This document shows positions 22,283-34,188 of a stretch of DNA of 64,000 bases, piece by piece. The DNA lies in assembly GCF_000143415.4 (NCBI RefSeq), contig NW_003314327.1, positions 326,851-390,850 on the forward strand. Direction: 5' to 3'. How positions within the stretch are numbered: position 1 is the first letter of the stretch; every line of letters starts with the position of its first letter. The position numbers and the translations under genes were made by a program. A model generated the notes under the pieces. That model had not been told where the DNA came from. It made no database searches and saw only the letters and a list, made by a program, of their open reading frames with translations. Source of the DNA: Selaginella moellendorffii. Taxonomy: Eukaryota > Streptophyta > Lycopodiopsida > Selaginellales > Selaginellaceae.

Positions 22283-23929
22283 ATGACGCGGGTATGGGGG
22301 AAAACGGATCCCTTCGCCTTCCCGGCGAGCGAGTTTCAGTTCGGTTTGTTGCGAGCCGTGGAGCCGTTCTTACGAGTCCACCGCACAACGGCTGCCTCCC
22401 AGCTTGGCCCGAACGATAAGTTCAAGGGCGGGCAAATGAACAGGGATGCGCTTGACACATGCCTGCAAGTGATAACTCCTTCCATGGTGGATTATGAGAG
22501 GTATGCTCCTTTCTTTTGTCACGAGTGTTGCTAAGCTGGTATGGTTTTGCTGAGAGAAACGTACAATCCAGGTCCCCCTGCAAAAGGGTTCTAGCACGGG
22601 GCTGGATTGTACCTTCTCAAAGCAAAACCTTGCTTTCTCTACACAGGAGTTTTAAAGAACCTCGCACGGAGCTCAACGTACGACCGAGGCATCTGGAACT
22701 TATCCGCCAAGTGGAGAAGTTCACAAGGCCCACAGAAGTGGCATTGTATGAAGATGACGCAGCAATGGCCGAGGAAGTTGGCGATGAAGATGAACTTGGT
22801 CAGAAGGGCTTCACTATCACGCTGGCGGGTGGAGACAAGGACGACAAGCTGGTCGCCGAAGTTTACAGAGGCAAAGAAGTTGAGGAAGCTCCTGGTCATG
22901 AATCTCCTGGCAGCTCGTCCGACGATGACGAGGGGCTCCACATGGATACGGAAGCTGCTCCAGAGGACGTCCCGGACAAGGATAGGACCGATGCTAGAGT
23001 TTTTGTTTTCAACGAAGGGCCACGCAACCGCGCGGATGAGCTGGAGAAACCTTACTTGTCAGCACAACGTTGTACGCTGGTCAGTGAATTCAACGACGAC
23101 GAGGATTGGAACGCAATCGCTCAAGCTGCAGCATATGCACGAGTAGAAGCACGGCGGAACTTGTCAAGCCGGCACTACAAGCCACGTAAGCGATCTTTGT
23201 TAGCAAATCTCTCTGGAAGCGCCTCGTTCTTGCAGTGTATCTCCTGGTGTTCTCAAAGACGAAATTCACATATGCAATCCTGAAACCGGAGGGGTACATC
23301 TTAACAGGAGGAAACAAAGTCACTGATGCTGCATACGCAGGTACGCAGCAGTATCTGATATCATGAAACGAACCACCTCTTTCAGATTTTGTCAACATTA
23401 CAAAGCCAGGGAGCACCCCTTGGCCCAAGAAAACGATGGACAGCATGCTTGAGGTTGGCACCTCATACCTCCGAAGGAACTACAGTGACAAGAGCAATCC
23501 GAAATACCCCAAGCGTCCTTATGTTGTTGGCGACTTGTTGGTTGCTCCACAGGTGATTTTCCTTCGGTTGGTTTTGTGCTTGACTGGTAATGGTAATTGC
23601 AATGTGTGCAGTGGTATACGCTCCCGAGCACTGAGGTCATGGGTGGCTTCTTCTCGCCAGACGCCAAGAAGTTCTACGAGGGACTGCTGCGTATCGCAGT
23701 GGGCGACAGGGTGCTCAAATTCACTCCATACCATGTAATGGCGGCTCTGGGTGTGAGGATGGCCATGAGTACCAAGACGAGCGCTTTCCTGGGGGCCGAC
23801 TTTTCGAAGGGCTTAGCGGCTACGCAAGGGGCCCGAGCGTTTGAAATTGCTGCCTTTGGTGGGTTTCGTGTGAAGCTCCTGCGAGAGACTGTGGAAGATG
23901 GTGACACTAAGAGGCAGCGTGTCATGTAA
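22283..23929 (+). CDS. Unrecognised protein, 448 aa, 5 exons
   Basis: Exons 22283-22500, 22647-23185, 23236-23340, 23386-23552 and 23612-23929 join in frame. The first true ATG (MTRVWGKTDPFAFPASEF) is used; an in-frame GTG lies 18 bp upstream. The product has an N-terminal globular-looking part, an acidic middle (EEVGDEDELGQKG, then PGSSSDDDEGLHMD), and a C-terminal part with mixed motifs such as KFTYAILKPEGYILTGG, TPWPKKTMDSMLEVG and RVLKFTPYHVMAALGVR. There is no signal peptide or membrane helix, and no transposase, RT or known enzyme motif. I do not recognise it. Consistent splice phases argue that it is a real gene. It lies between the two ZGPAT copies. Confidence 0.7.
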
Positions 23930-25039
23930 ATTATACAAAATCTAGAGTATCACTGCTTAACTAATACCAATCAAATATCTTCTCCCCAACCAAGAAAACG
24001 AGTCCGTCAGACGAGGCAAACAACGTCATCTTTGTACTAACTTCGCAGATTTCCTCAATATTTTATGCCACCAGAGGCCAAACGCTTGGTTTCACCTTTG
24101 CCAGTCTTCAATTCAATCACCAAAGAAGCTAGCGACATCATGAGAAAATCTTCCGAGTTGATGCCAGAGCCCATGATATCCGGCACTTAGGGGGGCCCGG
24201 GAACCATTCACAAAAGGAACATCCAGTCCATAAACATGGTTTGTTTAATATATATGAAGTTCACATATCCCGTTACAATCTACTTTTGTCTCGAGATTAC
24301 CAATGATCTCTATGTTCCTGGCTCGCCATCTTTTGTCCATTTCTAAAGATTATCGGGTATAGTTGTTCAGTCAAATGAAAGTGCTGGTTCGGAAGATTCG
24401 AACGGTTTTCTTCAAGGAAATGATGCCTGAATATTCAGCCTCCTCTACGCTGGGAATCTCCAGCTCCAGATACTTATTGAATTTTAATTTAACTATGTAT
24501 CCTAGCAGACTAGGGGAAAAGTCGCCACTTCCTGAGGGACCGCCACCAGGGATTCTACCACCGCTAGCAGATTTCTCTCAATGTGTAGAGCACAATGCGT
24601 CAGAATCTCCAGGTATTTCAAATTCAGAGACTAATACCATAAGTTTTACAGAAGAAGAAGCAAGCAATGATCTAGAACCAACAGTCCAGGATAAGATCAC
24701 GCATGAACATTCGAAGACTATCCCTGCTATGTAAAACGGGCTGGCTGCATAGGAAGAATTGCAAGAGCCCGAATAGTACATGGAAACCAACGAGAGACAT
24801 TTTACAGTATCATGCTCACGCCGCTCAGGTGAGCCACTAACTTTACAGGAGATCAAAGAGCTTTCACTTGAAGGCAGCCATGTAGAGTATGCTCAATTTG
24901 AAAATGATTCCTGGAGGCTCGTTCCTCACAAGTCTGTACTGGCAAGGGCCTTGATCGTACCCCAAAGGCTGTACTCAATGAGGAGGAGTCAACTACAACG
25001 AAATATTTTCACCAGTTGCGAAGATGGTTTCAGTTCGTT

Positions 25040-25350
25040 ATTTTCTTGTGATAGCCAATCATTTAGACTTAGATGTGGACGTTAAGAATGCCTTCCTCAA
25101 CTGAAAGCTTGATTAACAACTCTATATGCAACAGGCCCCAACATTTAAGAGATCAAAGGAAAGAACAATACATTTGCATTCTATTTATTGATTAAAGCAG
25201 ATCTAGTACAATACTTTGAATAAGTTTTTTTCTACACTTTGGTTTTTCTTGAATTGAGGCTGACTGGAATCTCTATTACTACGTCCATGACTCCTCAATC
25301 ATCCTGGCGTGTGTCCAAGTTGATGACTTGATCATAGTTCACTTTTTTTG
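25040..25350 (+). mobile_element. Ty1/copia reverse transcriptase relic (plus strand)
   Basis: LDLDVDVKNAFLN followed, after a stop, by QLYMQQAPTF (about 25061-25150) matches the copia RT block LDVKTAFLNG...YMEQP.GF. WNLYYYVHDSSIILACVQVD then DLII (about 25264-25340) matches the block containing YVDDL, with Gln in place of Tyr. Stops and deletions show that it is dead. Sequence from about 24360 may belong to the same element. Confidence 0.7.
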
Positions 25351-25589
25351 CAGTCCTATAAACTTTCCAGGAAGAATGCACCATTTATCAGAATGTGGTA
25401 GGAGTACTGATTGACTTGACAACTGCGAGCAGGCTAGATCTCAACAGCAGTTTCACGTGTATCCAGTCCATGTAAAATCTAGGAAACAGACACGTCCAGG
25501 AATATTTGCCGGCACAATAGCATCTAGAATATCTGACAGAATATTCTTACTTGGTCCATCTGAAATATTCTAACGAATCTCAACATCAA

Positions 25590-26000
25590 GATTTATGGAA
25601 GTTACCATGAAAGATTCAATATGGAAATGAATAACTATGAGAAAAAAATGGGAAACAACCTGCAGTCTAGAGAAAAAAATGTTGTGGTTGAATGTTATAG
25701 ACTTTGTAGCTTTTGATATGGTCATGATAGGCCACAAAAACAATGTTTTTGTCAGAAGGATCAAGTTTGGTACAAGTTGGTGATAAAAGGTGCACAATGA
25801 AGACTCTTAAGTGAGAAAGTGATAAATGCATTGTAGACCAAAGAATGGCATTTGAAGAAAGAAAACAAGTGAATACTTGATTAAAAAGATAATTGGCAGT
25901 GGATGCAGCTTTGCCCCAAAAGATTGATGGCATAGAGGCTTCTGAATCATATTAAGAAGAGTGTGATTTTGATATTCTGAAATGCCATTTTGCTACGCAA
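25590..26000 (-). mobile_element. Ty1/copia integrase relic (minus strand)
   Basis: On the minus strand the pieces AKQNGISEYQNHTLLNMIQK-like, then MPSIFWGKAASTANYLFNQV, SLSHLRVF and TKLDPSDKNIVFVAYHDH follow the order of the copia integrase (QQNGVAER.., FWGEA..TA.YL.NR, HLRVFGC, KLDP....IF.GY). It is opposite in direction to the RT relic, so two insertions or an inversion are needed. Confidence 0.72.
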
Positions 26001-26219
26001 AGTAGGCTACAAGAATATCATGTCAGAGGCAAACATAATTGTATCATTCAAGGATTAAATTGTATTCTTATGGTTTCTGGAGGATTGGGATTAAAACCAT
26101 TTGCAATCTCAAGCGCAAAACATGTCAATTCAGTAGTCACCGCCACCTGCAAAGATCGAACTTAACAGTCAGCTTTTCAGTCAACATTTTGACCATGGTC
26201 AACGCCAAGCATTTTCTCT

Positions 26220-27897
26220 TCAGAACCGCAGCCATTTCTTCTCTTCTTCCTTGCTGCGCACTGCGTGGGCCGTGGACTGGAGCGCTGCCTCGGCATCGCC
26301 CAGCGCCTTGCGGGCCTCGCCCAGCTTCCTCGTCACGGCCTCGAACACCGATTTCTCCTTGCGGTTCCTGCGCGCCATCTCCTCGAGCTTGGCCACCTTG
26401 CTCGCCAGCTCCTTGATCTCGTCCTGCTGCCTCACCAGCGAGCGCCGATCCTCCTTCGACTTCCCGGTCGCCGCCACCGCTGGTTTCTTCTCTTTTGCGG
26501 ACGAATCCATCCGGGACGAGGACGAGAGCTGGACGTTGATGAAGCTGAACACGTCGGGAGCTTCCTCTGCTTCCTCCAGTGCTTTGCTCGCGCGTCTCGC
26601 CTCGGCAAATTTTCTGTCCCGCTTCCTCTTGCCGCCGCGGGACTTCTTCTTTGCCGACGGCTTGGGTGGAGTGGACTCGCTCACGTAGTCGAGGGATGTC
26701 TTTGGTGGCAGGACTCGGACCTGGAGAGGTGTGACGAGCCCCTGGCCGCTCGTCCCAAGGCCAGAGCCTTGCTTGTATCCCATCTTGGCCATGAGCTTGG
26801 AAGCAACTCCTCTGGTATGCTTCTCCCAGTTGGCGAACAACACTGTCTCGGTTTGCTGGTATCCTGAGAAAGTCCCGATTCCTGGCAAGATTTCTTCGTC
26901 GTCACTTGACTCGTCACTGCTGCTGCTGCTAGTGCTGCTCGGATCTGTCACCGCTGCGTGCTCGCTGAGAGCTAGATTTTCTTTTCCGACGATCGCTTTG
27001 CTGCCATCGTCGCTGAAAACCACATTCACCACTTGGAGCTGATCCACCAGCTTTTCGACTTCGGCATCTCGCCAAAGTCCTGTTCCATCGGTGGAGCTGC
27101 AAGCCAGGACTGTAGAGCCGATCTCTATCTCTTGCCATCTTACGTCTGGAAGATCTTTCAGCGACGAGAGCTGTACGAGGAAACCTGTTGAATGTGTCAT
27201 ATCCAAGCTTTGAAGTTTCATAGAAGAAAATGTTCTCTCTCATTTTTTTTACCATGCGACGAACGACAGCTTTCGCCATATCGGCAACGCTGCTGGAGGA
27301 AGAATCTGCAAATCTGCACACTCGGCCGGATGTCGTTAGTTCCTTAATCTCAAAAACGGCACCCATGGGGAAAAACAACGAAAGAGATGGAGTACAACCT
27401 GCATTTTCTCATTTGTTGGCGTCAGAAAGGAAACACGAGCGTTTGTGCCATCTTGGCACAAATCGAGAACTCTTCCATTATACCATCTTCCATCGGTGTG
27501 TCGAAAGCGGCATTTTGATCCAGCAACAAAGTGCTGCTCTCGTTGGCGTTGTTGTTGTTGTTCTTCGTCTTTATCGCAAGCGAGTAAATCTTTCGACGAA
27601 TCGATCTGGAGAAGCAGGCGGCGACGCTTGAGAGAAAGCAAGCTTTCCTCGACCTCCTTGACAGCAGCCACAAGATCCTCTCGCAGCTACAGCATTAAAT
27701 AGAAAATTACTTCACTAACTCTTTTCATCGCTCGCAAAGAAGATAGGGTCGTGCTTACTTACCGATTGGAGCTCCTGATTCCCAGGCTCGCGGAGCAGCG
27801 CCTCCTCCAGCGCCGGCAAGGACTCGTTGTGCTCGATCAGCTGCTCCTCCAGCTCGCGCTCCAGCAAGGCGCTCTCCTCTTCCTCCTCTACACCCAT
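26220..27897 (-). CDS. ZGPAT: ZGPAT-like CCCH zinc finger / Tudor / G-patch protein
   Basis: Exons 27763-27897, 27399-27686, 27253-27313 and 26220-27184 join in frame to give 482 residues. The order is: an acidic coiled N-terminus (MGVEEEEESALLERELEEQL), a Tudor-like segment (GSKCRFRHTDGRWYNGRV), a C-x7-C-x5-C-x3-H zinc finger starting ICRFFLQQRCRYG in its own small exon, a second Tudor-like stretch, and a G-patch (WEKHTRGVASKLMAKMGY). A charged coiled-coil tail ends KKWLRF. The order matches animal ZGPAT and plant C3H18/22-type proteins. G-patch proteins usually activate DEAH helicases; ZGPAT acts in nuclear RNA processing and repression. A broken copy lies at 20412-21930. Confidence 0.9.
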
Positions 27898-28003
27898 TTC
27901 TAAAATCTAGGGTTCTTCGTTAGGGCTCTTCGTTCTCAGGATTTAGGGTTTATCTCAGCGCCCGCGCTAGCTCGCTCGCTCGCTCGCCGATCGGTCGTGC
28001 GCC
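27898..28003. promoter_or_regulatory. Divergent promoter, ZGPAT-like / SNU114
   Basis: Two splicing-related genes face each other with 106 bp between start codons. Telo-box motifs lie at about 27908-27914 and 27942-27949, and a GCTC/CTCG repeat precedes the SNU114 start. Confidence 0.65.
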
Positions 28004-31000
28004 ATGGACGACAGCTTGTACGACGAGTTCGGCAACTACATCGGCCCGGACATCGAGTCGGAGGAGGAGGGATCCGAGGCGGAGGAGGAAGCGATTCCAG
28101 CGGCCAGCGGCAGCGCAGGTAGAGAGAATGCAGCGTGGCTCACACAGGGAGGCGGGGACGATCTTGACGGCCCCGAGGACATGGACACCGAGGGTGGGAT
28201 CGTTCTTGCCGAGGACAAGAAATATTACCCGACGGCGGTGGAGGTCTATGGCGAAGGGGTGGAGACGCTGGTCATGGACGAGGACGCGCAGCCGCTGGAG
28301 GAGCCCATCATCAAGCCGGTGAGAGCCAAGAAATTCGAGGTAGCATCCAGAGAAGGTGTGAGGACTTTCGTCTCCACGGAGTTTATGCTCGGGCTCATGA
28401 GCAATCCGGGGCTGGTTAGAAATGTGGCTCTGGTGGGAAATCTCCAGCACGGGAAGACGCTCCTCATGGACATGCTCGTGGAGCAAACTCACGACATGAA
28501 GACGCTGGATCCAAACTCGGAGAAGCACTTGCGCTACACGGATACTCGGATCGACGAGCAGGAGAGGCAAATCTCTATCAAGGCCATGCCGATGTCGCTG
28601 GTGCTCGAGGATAGCTGTGGGAAATCCTACCTTTGCAACATCATGGACACTCCAGGTCACGTAAACTTTTCGGACGAGATGACCGCTGCTCTACGCCTGG
28701 CTGATGGAGCGGTCGTCGTTGTGGATGCCGTGGAGGGTGTCATGGTACGTTCCTTTCTCTTTTCTTCAGAGTCTTAGATCTTCTCCATCGTTTCTTCTTC
28801 TGTGATTTTCAACTTTCTTGTGTCGTCTTGTACTCTTTTTTGTTTTTGACGAACTTGTAAGTAGCACATTATTTTCTTCTCTTTGCTTTTGTATTGATTT
28901 TGTTTTCTTCGTTTTTATCCTGCAGGTAAATACCGAGAGGTCCATTCGCCATGCAATCCAAGAGCGACTGCCTATCGTCGTAGTGATCAACAAGGTAAAT
29001 CAACTCTTGGCTCTCGCACGCTTTTGCACTGAACGTTTTCTTGTTTTACTTGAATAGGTGGACAGGCTTATAACCGAACTCAAGCTGCCGCCGACAGACG
29101 CCTATTACAAACTCAAGCATACTATAGAAGAAATCAACACCTTTATCAGCTCTTTCTCGACAAACCAAGCGATTGATCCTGTCTTCGGCAACATATGCTT
29201 CGCAAGTGCCACTGCCGGCTGGTCGTTTACGCTACTTTCTTTCGCAAAGCTCTACGTCAAGCTACACGGCATTCCTTTTGATGCGGAAAAGTTTGCGAGT
29301 CGACTTTGGGGTGACTATTACTACCACTCGGATACCAGAACTTTTAAGAAGACTCCTCCGGCCAGCGGCGGTGACCGGTCCTTCGTACAGTTCGTGCTGG
29401 AGCCGCTGTACAAGATATACAGTCAGCTGATCGGTGAGCACAAGAAAAGTGTCGAGACTGTTCTGGAAGAACTAGGAGTGAAGCTGAGTAGCGCTGCGTA
29501 TAAGATGAACGTCAAGCCGTTGCTTAAGCTCGCGTGCAGCTCGATATTTGGTTCGGCCACTGGTTTCACGGATATGTTGGTAAGGCACATTCCTTCAGCA
29601 AAGGTGGCTGCTGCAACGAAAGTCGAGCACACTTACACAGGTCCACAGGACTCGATGATAGCAGAGTCCATAAAAACCTGCGACGCGAAGGGGCCGCTGA
29701 TGGTGAACATCACAAAGCTCTATCCAAAGAGTGATTGCAGCGTGTTTGATGCTTTCGGAAGAGTTTTAAGTGGAACCATCGCCACGGGTCAGAAGCTCCG
29801 GGTCCTGGGAGAGGGTTATTCTCCAGATGACGAGGAAGACATGGCAATCAAGGAGGTGACGAAGTTATGGATTTATCAGGCACGTTACAGGATTGCTGTG
29901 AGCAAGGCACCCGTGGGAAGCTGGGTGCTTATAGAGGGTGTGGACACATCAATCACGAAGACCGCGACTCTATGCCCGGAGTTCACTGACGAGGATGTCT
30001 TTATTTTTCGGCCGCTCAAATTCAACACGTTGTCTGTCGTGAAAACAGCAACTGAGCCTCTAAATCCGAGCGAGCTTCCCAAGATGGTCGAAGGTCTTCG
30101 GAAAATCAGCAAGAGTTATCCACTGGCTATCACGAAAGTTGAAGAGTCCGGAGAGCATACTATTCTTGGTACCGGGGAGATTTTCCTAGACTCCATCATG
30201 AAAGATTTGCGAGAGCTTTACTCGGAAGTCGAAGTCAAGGTAAGTTCTGTCTTTTATAATTCATTTTCTAAATGACTAACTGGCCTTCTTTAGGTGGCTG
30301 ACCCTGTGGTATCATTCTGTGAAACTGTTGTGGAGTCCTCGTCTTTAAAATGCTTTGCTGAAACGCCTAACAAAAGGAACAAGCTTACCATGGTACGTTC
30401 CATCCTACTTTATCTGCAAGAGTTCTATGAATTTGTGTGGCTTTCCAGCTAGCCGAGCCGCTCGAAAAAGGACTATCCGAAGATATTGAAAATGGAAACG
30501 TGTGTATCGACTGGCCTGCTAAGAAAGTTTCAGAGTTTTTCAAAGTGAGGTATGACTGGGATGTTCTCGCCGCGCGGTCTATATGGGCCTTTGGTCCTGA
30601 TAAGCAGGTTGGTCGATTCTTTCCTTTCTCTGCTTTGCGCTCAACTTAAGTTTCAGGGACCAAACATTCTCTTGGACGACACTTTACCTAGTCAAGTGAA
30701 CAAAGGGCTCCTCAGTTCTGTCAGGGACTCCATTGTGCAAGGGTACCAAATATATTGTTGAACGCTAAAGCCTGAATTTTTTTTTATAGGTTTCAATGGG
30801 GTGCCCGCGAAGGACCTCTCTGTGACGAGCCTATTCGCAACGTGAAGTTTAAAATACTGGATGCAACAATTGCGCAAGAACCTTTACATCGTGGTGGGGG
30901 TCAAATTATTCCCACTGCAAGGCGGGTCGCTTACTCTGCCTTCTTAATGGCAACGCCCCGGTTGATGGAACCAGTTTACTATGTGGAGGTAACATGTGCT

Positions 31001-31599
31001 GTATTTTACATTCCATATCTGAAAACGTTCGTTTCTAGATCCAAACACCTGTGGATTGTCTCACGGCAATCTACACAGTTCTTTCGCGGAGGCGAGGACA
31101 TGTCACGAGTGATGCGCCAAAGCCTGGAACTCCTGCATATGTCGTGAAGGTAGAAGCATCGCTTGATCTCTTCACTGCACAATCTTATGTTTTTCTTCCT
31201 TTTTCTTTTTCTTTTTTTTCCTTTTTGTGCAGGCATTTCTACCCGTGATCGAGTCATTTGGATTCGAGACTGATTTGCGCTATCACACTCAGGGCCAGGC
31301 CTTTTGTTTGTCCGTTTTTGATCACTGGTCCATCGTTCCGGGTGATCCTCTAGACAAGTCCGTGGTTCTCCGGCCACTGGAACCAGCGCCCGTGCAACAC
31401 CTTGCACGAGAGTTCATGGTGAAAACTCGTCGCAGGAAGGTCAGTAGTTGTAGCTAAGCTCTCTTTTTGAAAACTTACGTCCTTGGGAATTTGTGTTTGC
31501 CAGGGAATGAGCGAAGACGTGAGCATTAACAAGTTTTTTGACGATCCAATGCTGCTGGAATTGGCGAGACAAGACGCTGACTTGCAGCAAATTCTCTAA
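28004..31599 (+). CDS. SNU114: SNU114/EFTUD2 (Clotho) U5 snRNP GTPase
   Basis: Ten exons (28004-28744, 28926-28994, 29058-30239, 30294-30392, 30449-30607, 30657-30742, 30790-30988, 31039-31149, 31233-31439, 31504-31599) give 982 residues, the normal length. It is an EF-2-like GTPase of the U5 snRNP that works with Prp8 and Brr2 in spliceosome activation and release. The acidic N-terminus begins [16 protein letters not shown]1 is GNLQHGKT (about 145-152), G3 DTPGHVNF (about 216), and G4 NKVD spans the exon 2/3 border. Late exons carry the EF-2 domain IV/V-like parts ([10 protein letters not shown]). The C-terminus is DADLQQIL. A fragment of exons 8-9 is duplicated at 37834-37960. Confidence 0.97.
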
Positions 31600-31833
31600 G
31601 AGCTCAAGCTCTTTTCTTTTTCTTTTTGCTGTACCATCAAACGCATCAAAAGGTTGTAGCTCAGCGGTGGAATTCAGTTGGTTGAAGTGGAGTAAGTGTT
31701 GAAGCTGGGATATTCCGTATGGGAATATTCTCAGCATATGTGGTAATTACCATTAAATTTTTTAATTCAATAGTCCTCTTTATTTAGCAATTCAAATTTG
31801 AATTTAGGGCTGCTGTTAGGGTTCTTGAGGTTT
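31600..31833. promoter_or_regulatory. SNU114 3' UTR and hydrolase promoter
   Basis: The two genes run in the same direction, 234 bp apart. AT-rich sequence at 31735-31790 is followed by telo-box-like TTTAGGG and TTAGGGTTC (about 31803-31824) just before the hydrolase start. Confidence 0.45.
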
Positions 31834-33024
31834 ATGGCAAGGAGGGCCGCAAGGCTATTCCCGGGCCATGGCGCGCGGAGAATGTCCACCTCCACGCTCG
31901 CGTTCGAGGAGATGGAAGACAATGCAGCGCATTCCAAGGAGAAAACGGTGATGTTCCTGCACGGGTTGCTAGGGTCTGCCAGGAACTGGCGGGGATTCGC
32001 CAAGCGGCTCCAGTATGCGATCGATCCAGGTTCCTGATCGATCGTTTGTGCTGGATCTGTCCTGAAATTCGCCGTGGCGCCTTGCAGCTTGGAGAATTGT
32101 GATGGTTGATCTTAGAAATCATGGCCAATCCGGCGAGCTGGAACTATCACCCCCTCACGACATCCCTGCGGCAGCTAGGGACGTAGCAGATCTCATCAGA
32201 GCTCGTCCAGAGCTCCATCCCGACGTGCTGGTTGGGCATTCCATGGGAGGGAAAGTAACGCTAGAATTTGCGAAGTCCTCCATGGAGAGAAAGTATGGAA
32301 GCATGACCGTGCCTAGACAAGTGAGTCTTTTCTTTCTTCTTTCGTTCTCTCAAGTTGTTCTTACTATGGTCTTTCCTTTTCGTGGAACTTCCTCGCAGTT
32401 ATGGGTTCTTGATTCTGTCGTTGGTGAAGTCCCAATAAAAAACGAAGAAGGCGAGGTGGAAAGAGTGTTGGAAACCATCAGAACTTTGCCTCAAGTCATA
32501 CCATCACGCAGGTCTCCTCTCATTGTTTCATGATTTTCTTTGCCAGATTATAACGGTGTTGTTGTGTTCTTCACTAGATGGCTTGTGGAGCGGATGCAAG
32601 AGCTAGGATTCTCGAAAGGCCTCGCCAATTGGCTGGGCAGTAACTTAAAAGCAATATCACCCGGCAGCGAGGAGTCAAAATGGGTGTTTAACTTCGACGG
32701 CGCGTACTCGATGTTCACGTCTTACAGGTGCTTTGCTCGCAGCTCTCGATTTCTTGCTGACACTCTCCTCTCAGGAAAATGGATTACTGGTCTCTCCTGG
32801 AAAATCCCCCAGCTGGGAGTGATATTGGCATCGTCAGGGCGGGCAGGAGCGATCGATGGACTCCTGAGATCATTGCTCGTCTGGAAGAACTCTCGAGAGC
32901 GGCTCCAGAAGATGGTAGAAGGGGCAGTGTTACGTATCGTGTATTGGAGAATGCTGGTCACTGGGTCCATGCCGATAATCCCGAAGGCTTATTGGAGCTT
33001 CTACTACCATCTTTCCAGTCCTGA
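31834..33024 (+). CDS. Alpha/beta hydrolase, ABHD11-like, probably organellar
   Basis: Exons 31834-32029, 32088-32320, 32399-32511, 32578-32727 and 32775-33024 give 313 residues. The N-terminus MARRAARLFPGHGARRMSTS is basic and Ser-rich, which fits a mitochondrial or plastid transit peptide. FLHGLLGSARNW forms the oxyanion region and GHSMGG the nucleophile elbow. LDSVVGEVP supplies a likely Asp, and GHWVHADNP the catalytic His. ABHD11-like enzymes are small serine hydrolases; the substrate cannot be told from sequence. The first ATG is used, with an in-frame TTG upstream ignored. Confidence 0.88.
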
Positions 33025-33189
33025 GGGTAAAGATCAAGGTGAAGACCCTGAGCGAGGTAGAGTTTTGCATACTGCTTACGTTCTTATACAGATAGTCAAA
33101 AACAATTTTTTCGATCTTCCTTGGCCGGCATGATCAAAGGAAGAAAGTTGCTTGCTCACGATGCAGTGTTTCTCAAGAGCACCGAAGAG

Positions 33190-33822
33190 CTAGACACAGC
33201 CCTTGGCCTTCAGTTCTTCGTCATACTCTTCTTCCTCCTCCTCCCGACGCGCCATCTCCTCTTCGTGAATCTCAGGCGTCCTACGAGCAAAACAAAGCAC
33301 GAGCTTTCGATCGACCACACCGACTGGAAAGAGGCCTTACCAGTCGAAGATGAACATCGCGAGGAGCCTGTACACGTCGCGCGTCTCGTACTGTCGCCAG
33401 AGCTCAAGATAAAACAGGTCGCGCTCCTCCGCTTCACAAGCAGTGCTCTCGGCTAGCATGGCTGCATATGAATTCTGCATATGGGTTCCTGTGCTCCAGC
33501 CAGCGTCGAGCGAGGTAGAGAAAGAAAGGTGAGAGATTATCATGCCTCAAGATAGCGATCCATGCAATGATCGGGAGCATAGCGCTGGACGTACCATGAT
33601 TTCTTCCCTATAGTGTAAACAATCGCGTCGAAACCCAGTGAGCGCCTTCCTGACCTCGAGTGTCTGGTAGACCGCTTCCCTCAAGCCGCCAGGAATTGCA
33701 GTGGGCTTCTTAGCAAATATCGCTTCCACCTCCGAGGTCTCTATACTAGCGATGGAGGGCAAAGGAAGAAAGCTGGTAAGGGTTGTCACCAGCCTTTTGT
33801 AGTTTCGAAATCTCGCAAGCAT
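33190..33822 (-). CDS. Unknown small protein, 150 aa, 3 exons
   Basis: Exons 33595-33822, 33341-33474 and 33190-33280 join in frame. The product starts MLARFRNYKRLVTTLTSFLP, continues with a helical part (EAIFAKKPTAIPGGLREAVYQ, RRDCLHYREEIM), then RDVYRLLAMFIFDW, and ends with an acidic tail EEEMARREEEEEEYDEEL before KAKGCV. No signal peptide or recognised domain was seen. It is convergent with the hydrolase and 165 bp away. The two-acceptor repeat ATATGCAG at the exon 2 start could give alternative splicing in steps of 12 bases. The gene call rests on matched splice phases. Confidence 0.65.
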
Positions 33823-34188
33823 CAATTTAATTTAATTTGCAGTATGGTCTTGAGTTTGCAGACGAAGGACATTGGTTTATGTGTCTATGCAAGATCAAAA
33901 TGACAAGCATATGGATACGAGGAATTACACTGTTTAGTCTAGACTGACATGAAACCCCCCACACATATGAAAGTATGAAGTTGCTTCTCTCACTTTTTTT
34001 GCTTTTGCTCTCTTTTTATCATCAACTATAGCTCCTCTCCTTAACTTCTTTCTAGCTTGGTTGGCTGAATTATTACTGGATGAGCTTACTCATTTGAGTT
34101 CATTTTTAAATTTCAGAAAGTAAAATGTCTTCTTCTTGGATAATCCGGAGGCTGAAAAGGATGACGGCGAACAAAAGAGCTGGAGTTC
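33823..34188. other. Intergenic, no gene seen
   Basis: A 366-bp AT-leaning stretch. It lies between the start of the unknown small gene (minus strand) and the 3' end of LeuRS (minus strand), so it contains the small gene's promoter and the LeuRS 3' UTR. Confidence 0.5.

Larger units (their letters stand above)
23930..26115. other. Intergenic region with copia debris
   Basis: Apart from the two copia relics listed separately, no gene is supported. The open frame at 24363-24734 is uninterrupted but has no family motif and lies among transposon fragments. Confidence 0.5.

Noticed and set aside
22265-24440. The string MPEYSA in frames at both 22265 and about 24423
   Set aside because: Only about 17 bp are similar and the flanks do not align; taken as coincidence.
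24363-24734. 123-codon plus-strand frame
   Set aside because: No domain, Ser-rich, embedded in copia debris; not supported as a gene.
28004-28660. 236-codon minus-strand frame opposite SNU114 exon 1
   Set aside because: Shadow frame; SNU114 has full GTPase motifs.
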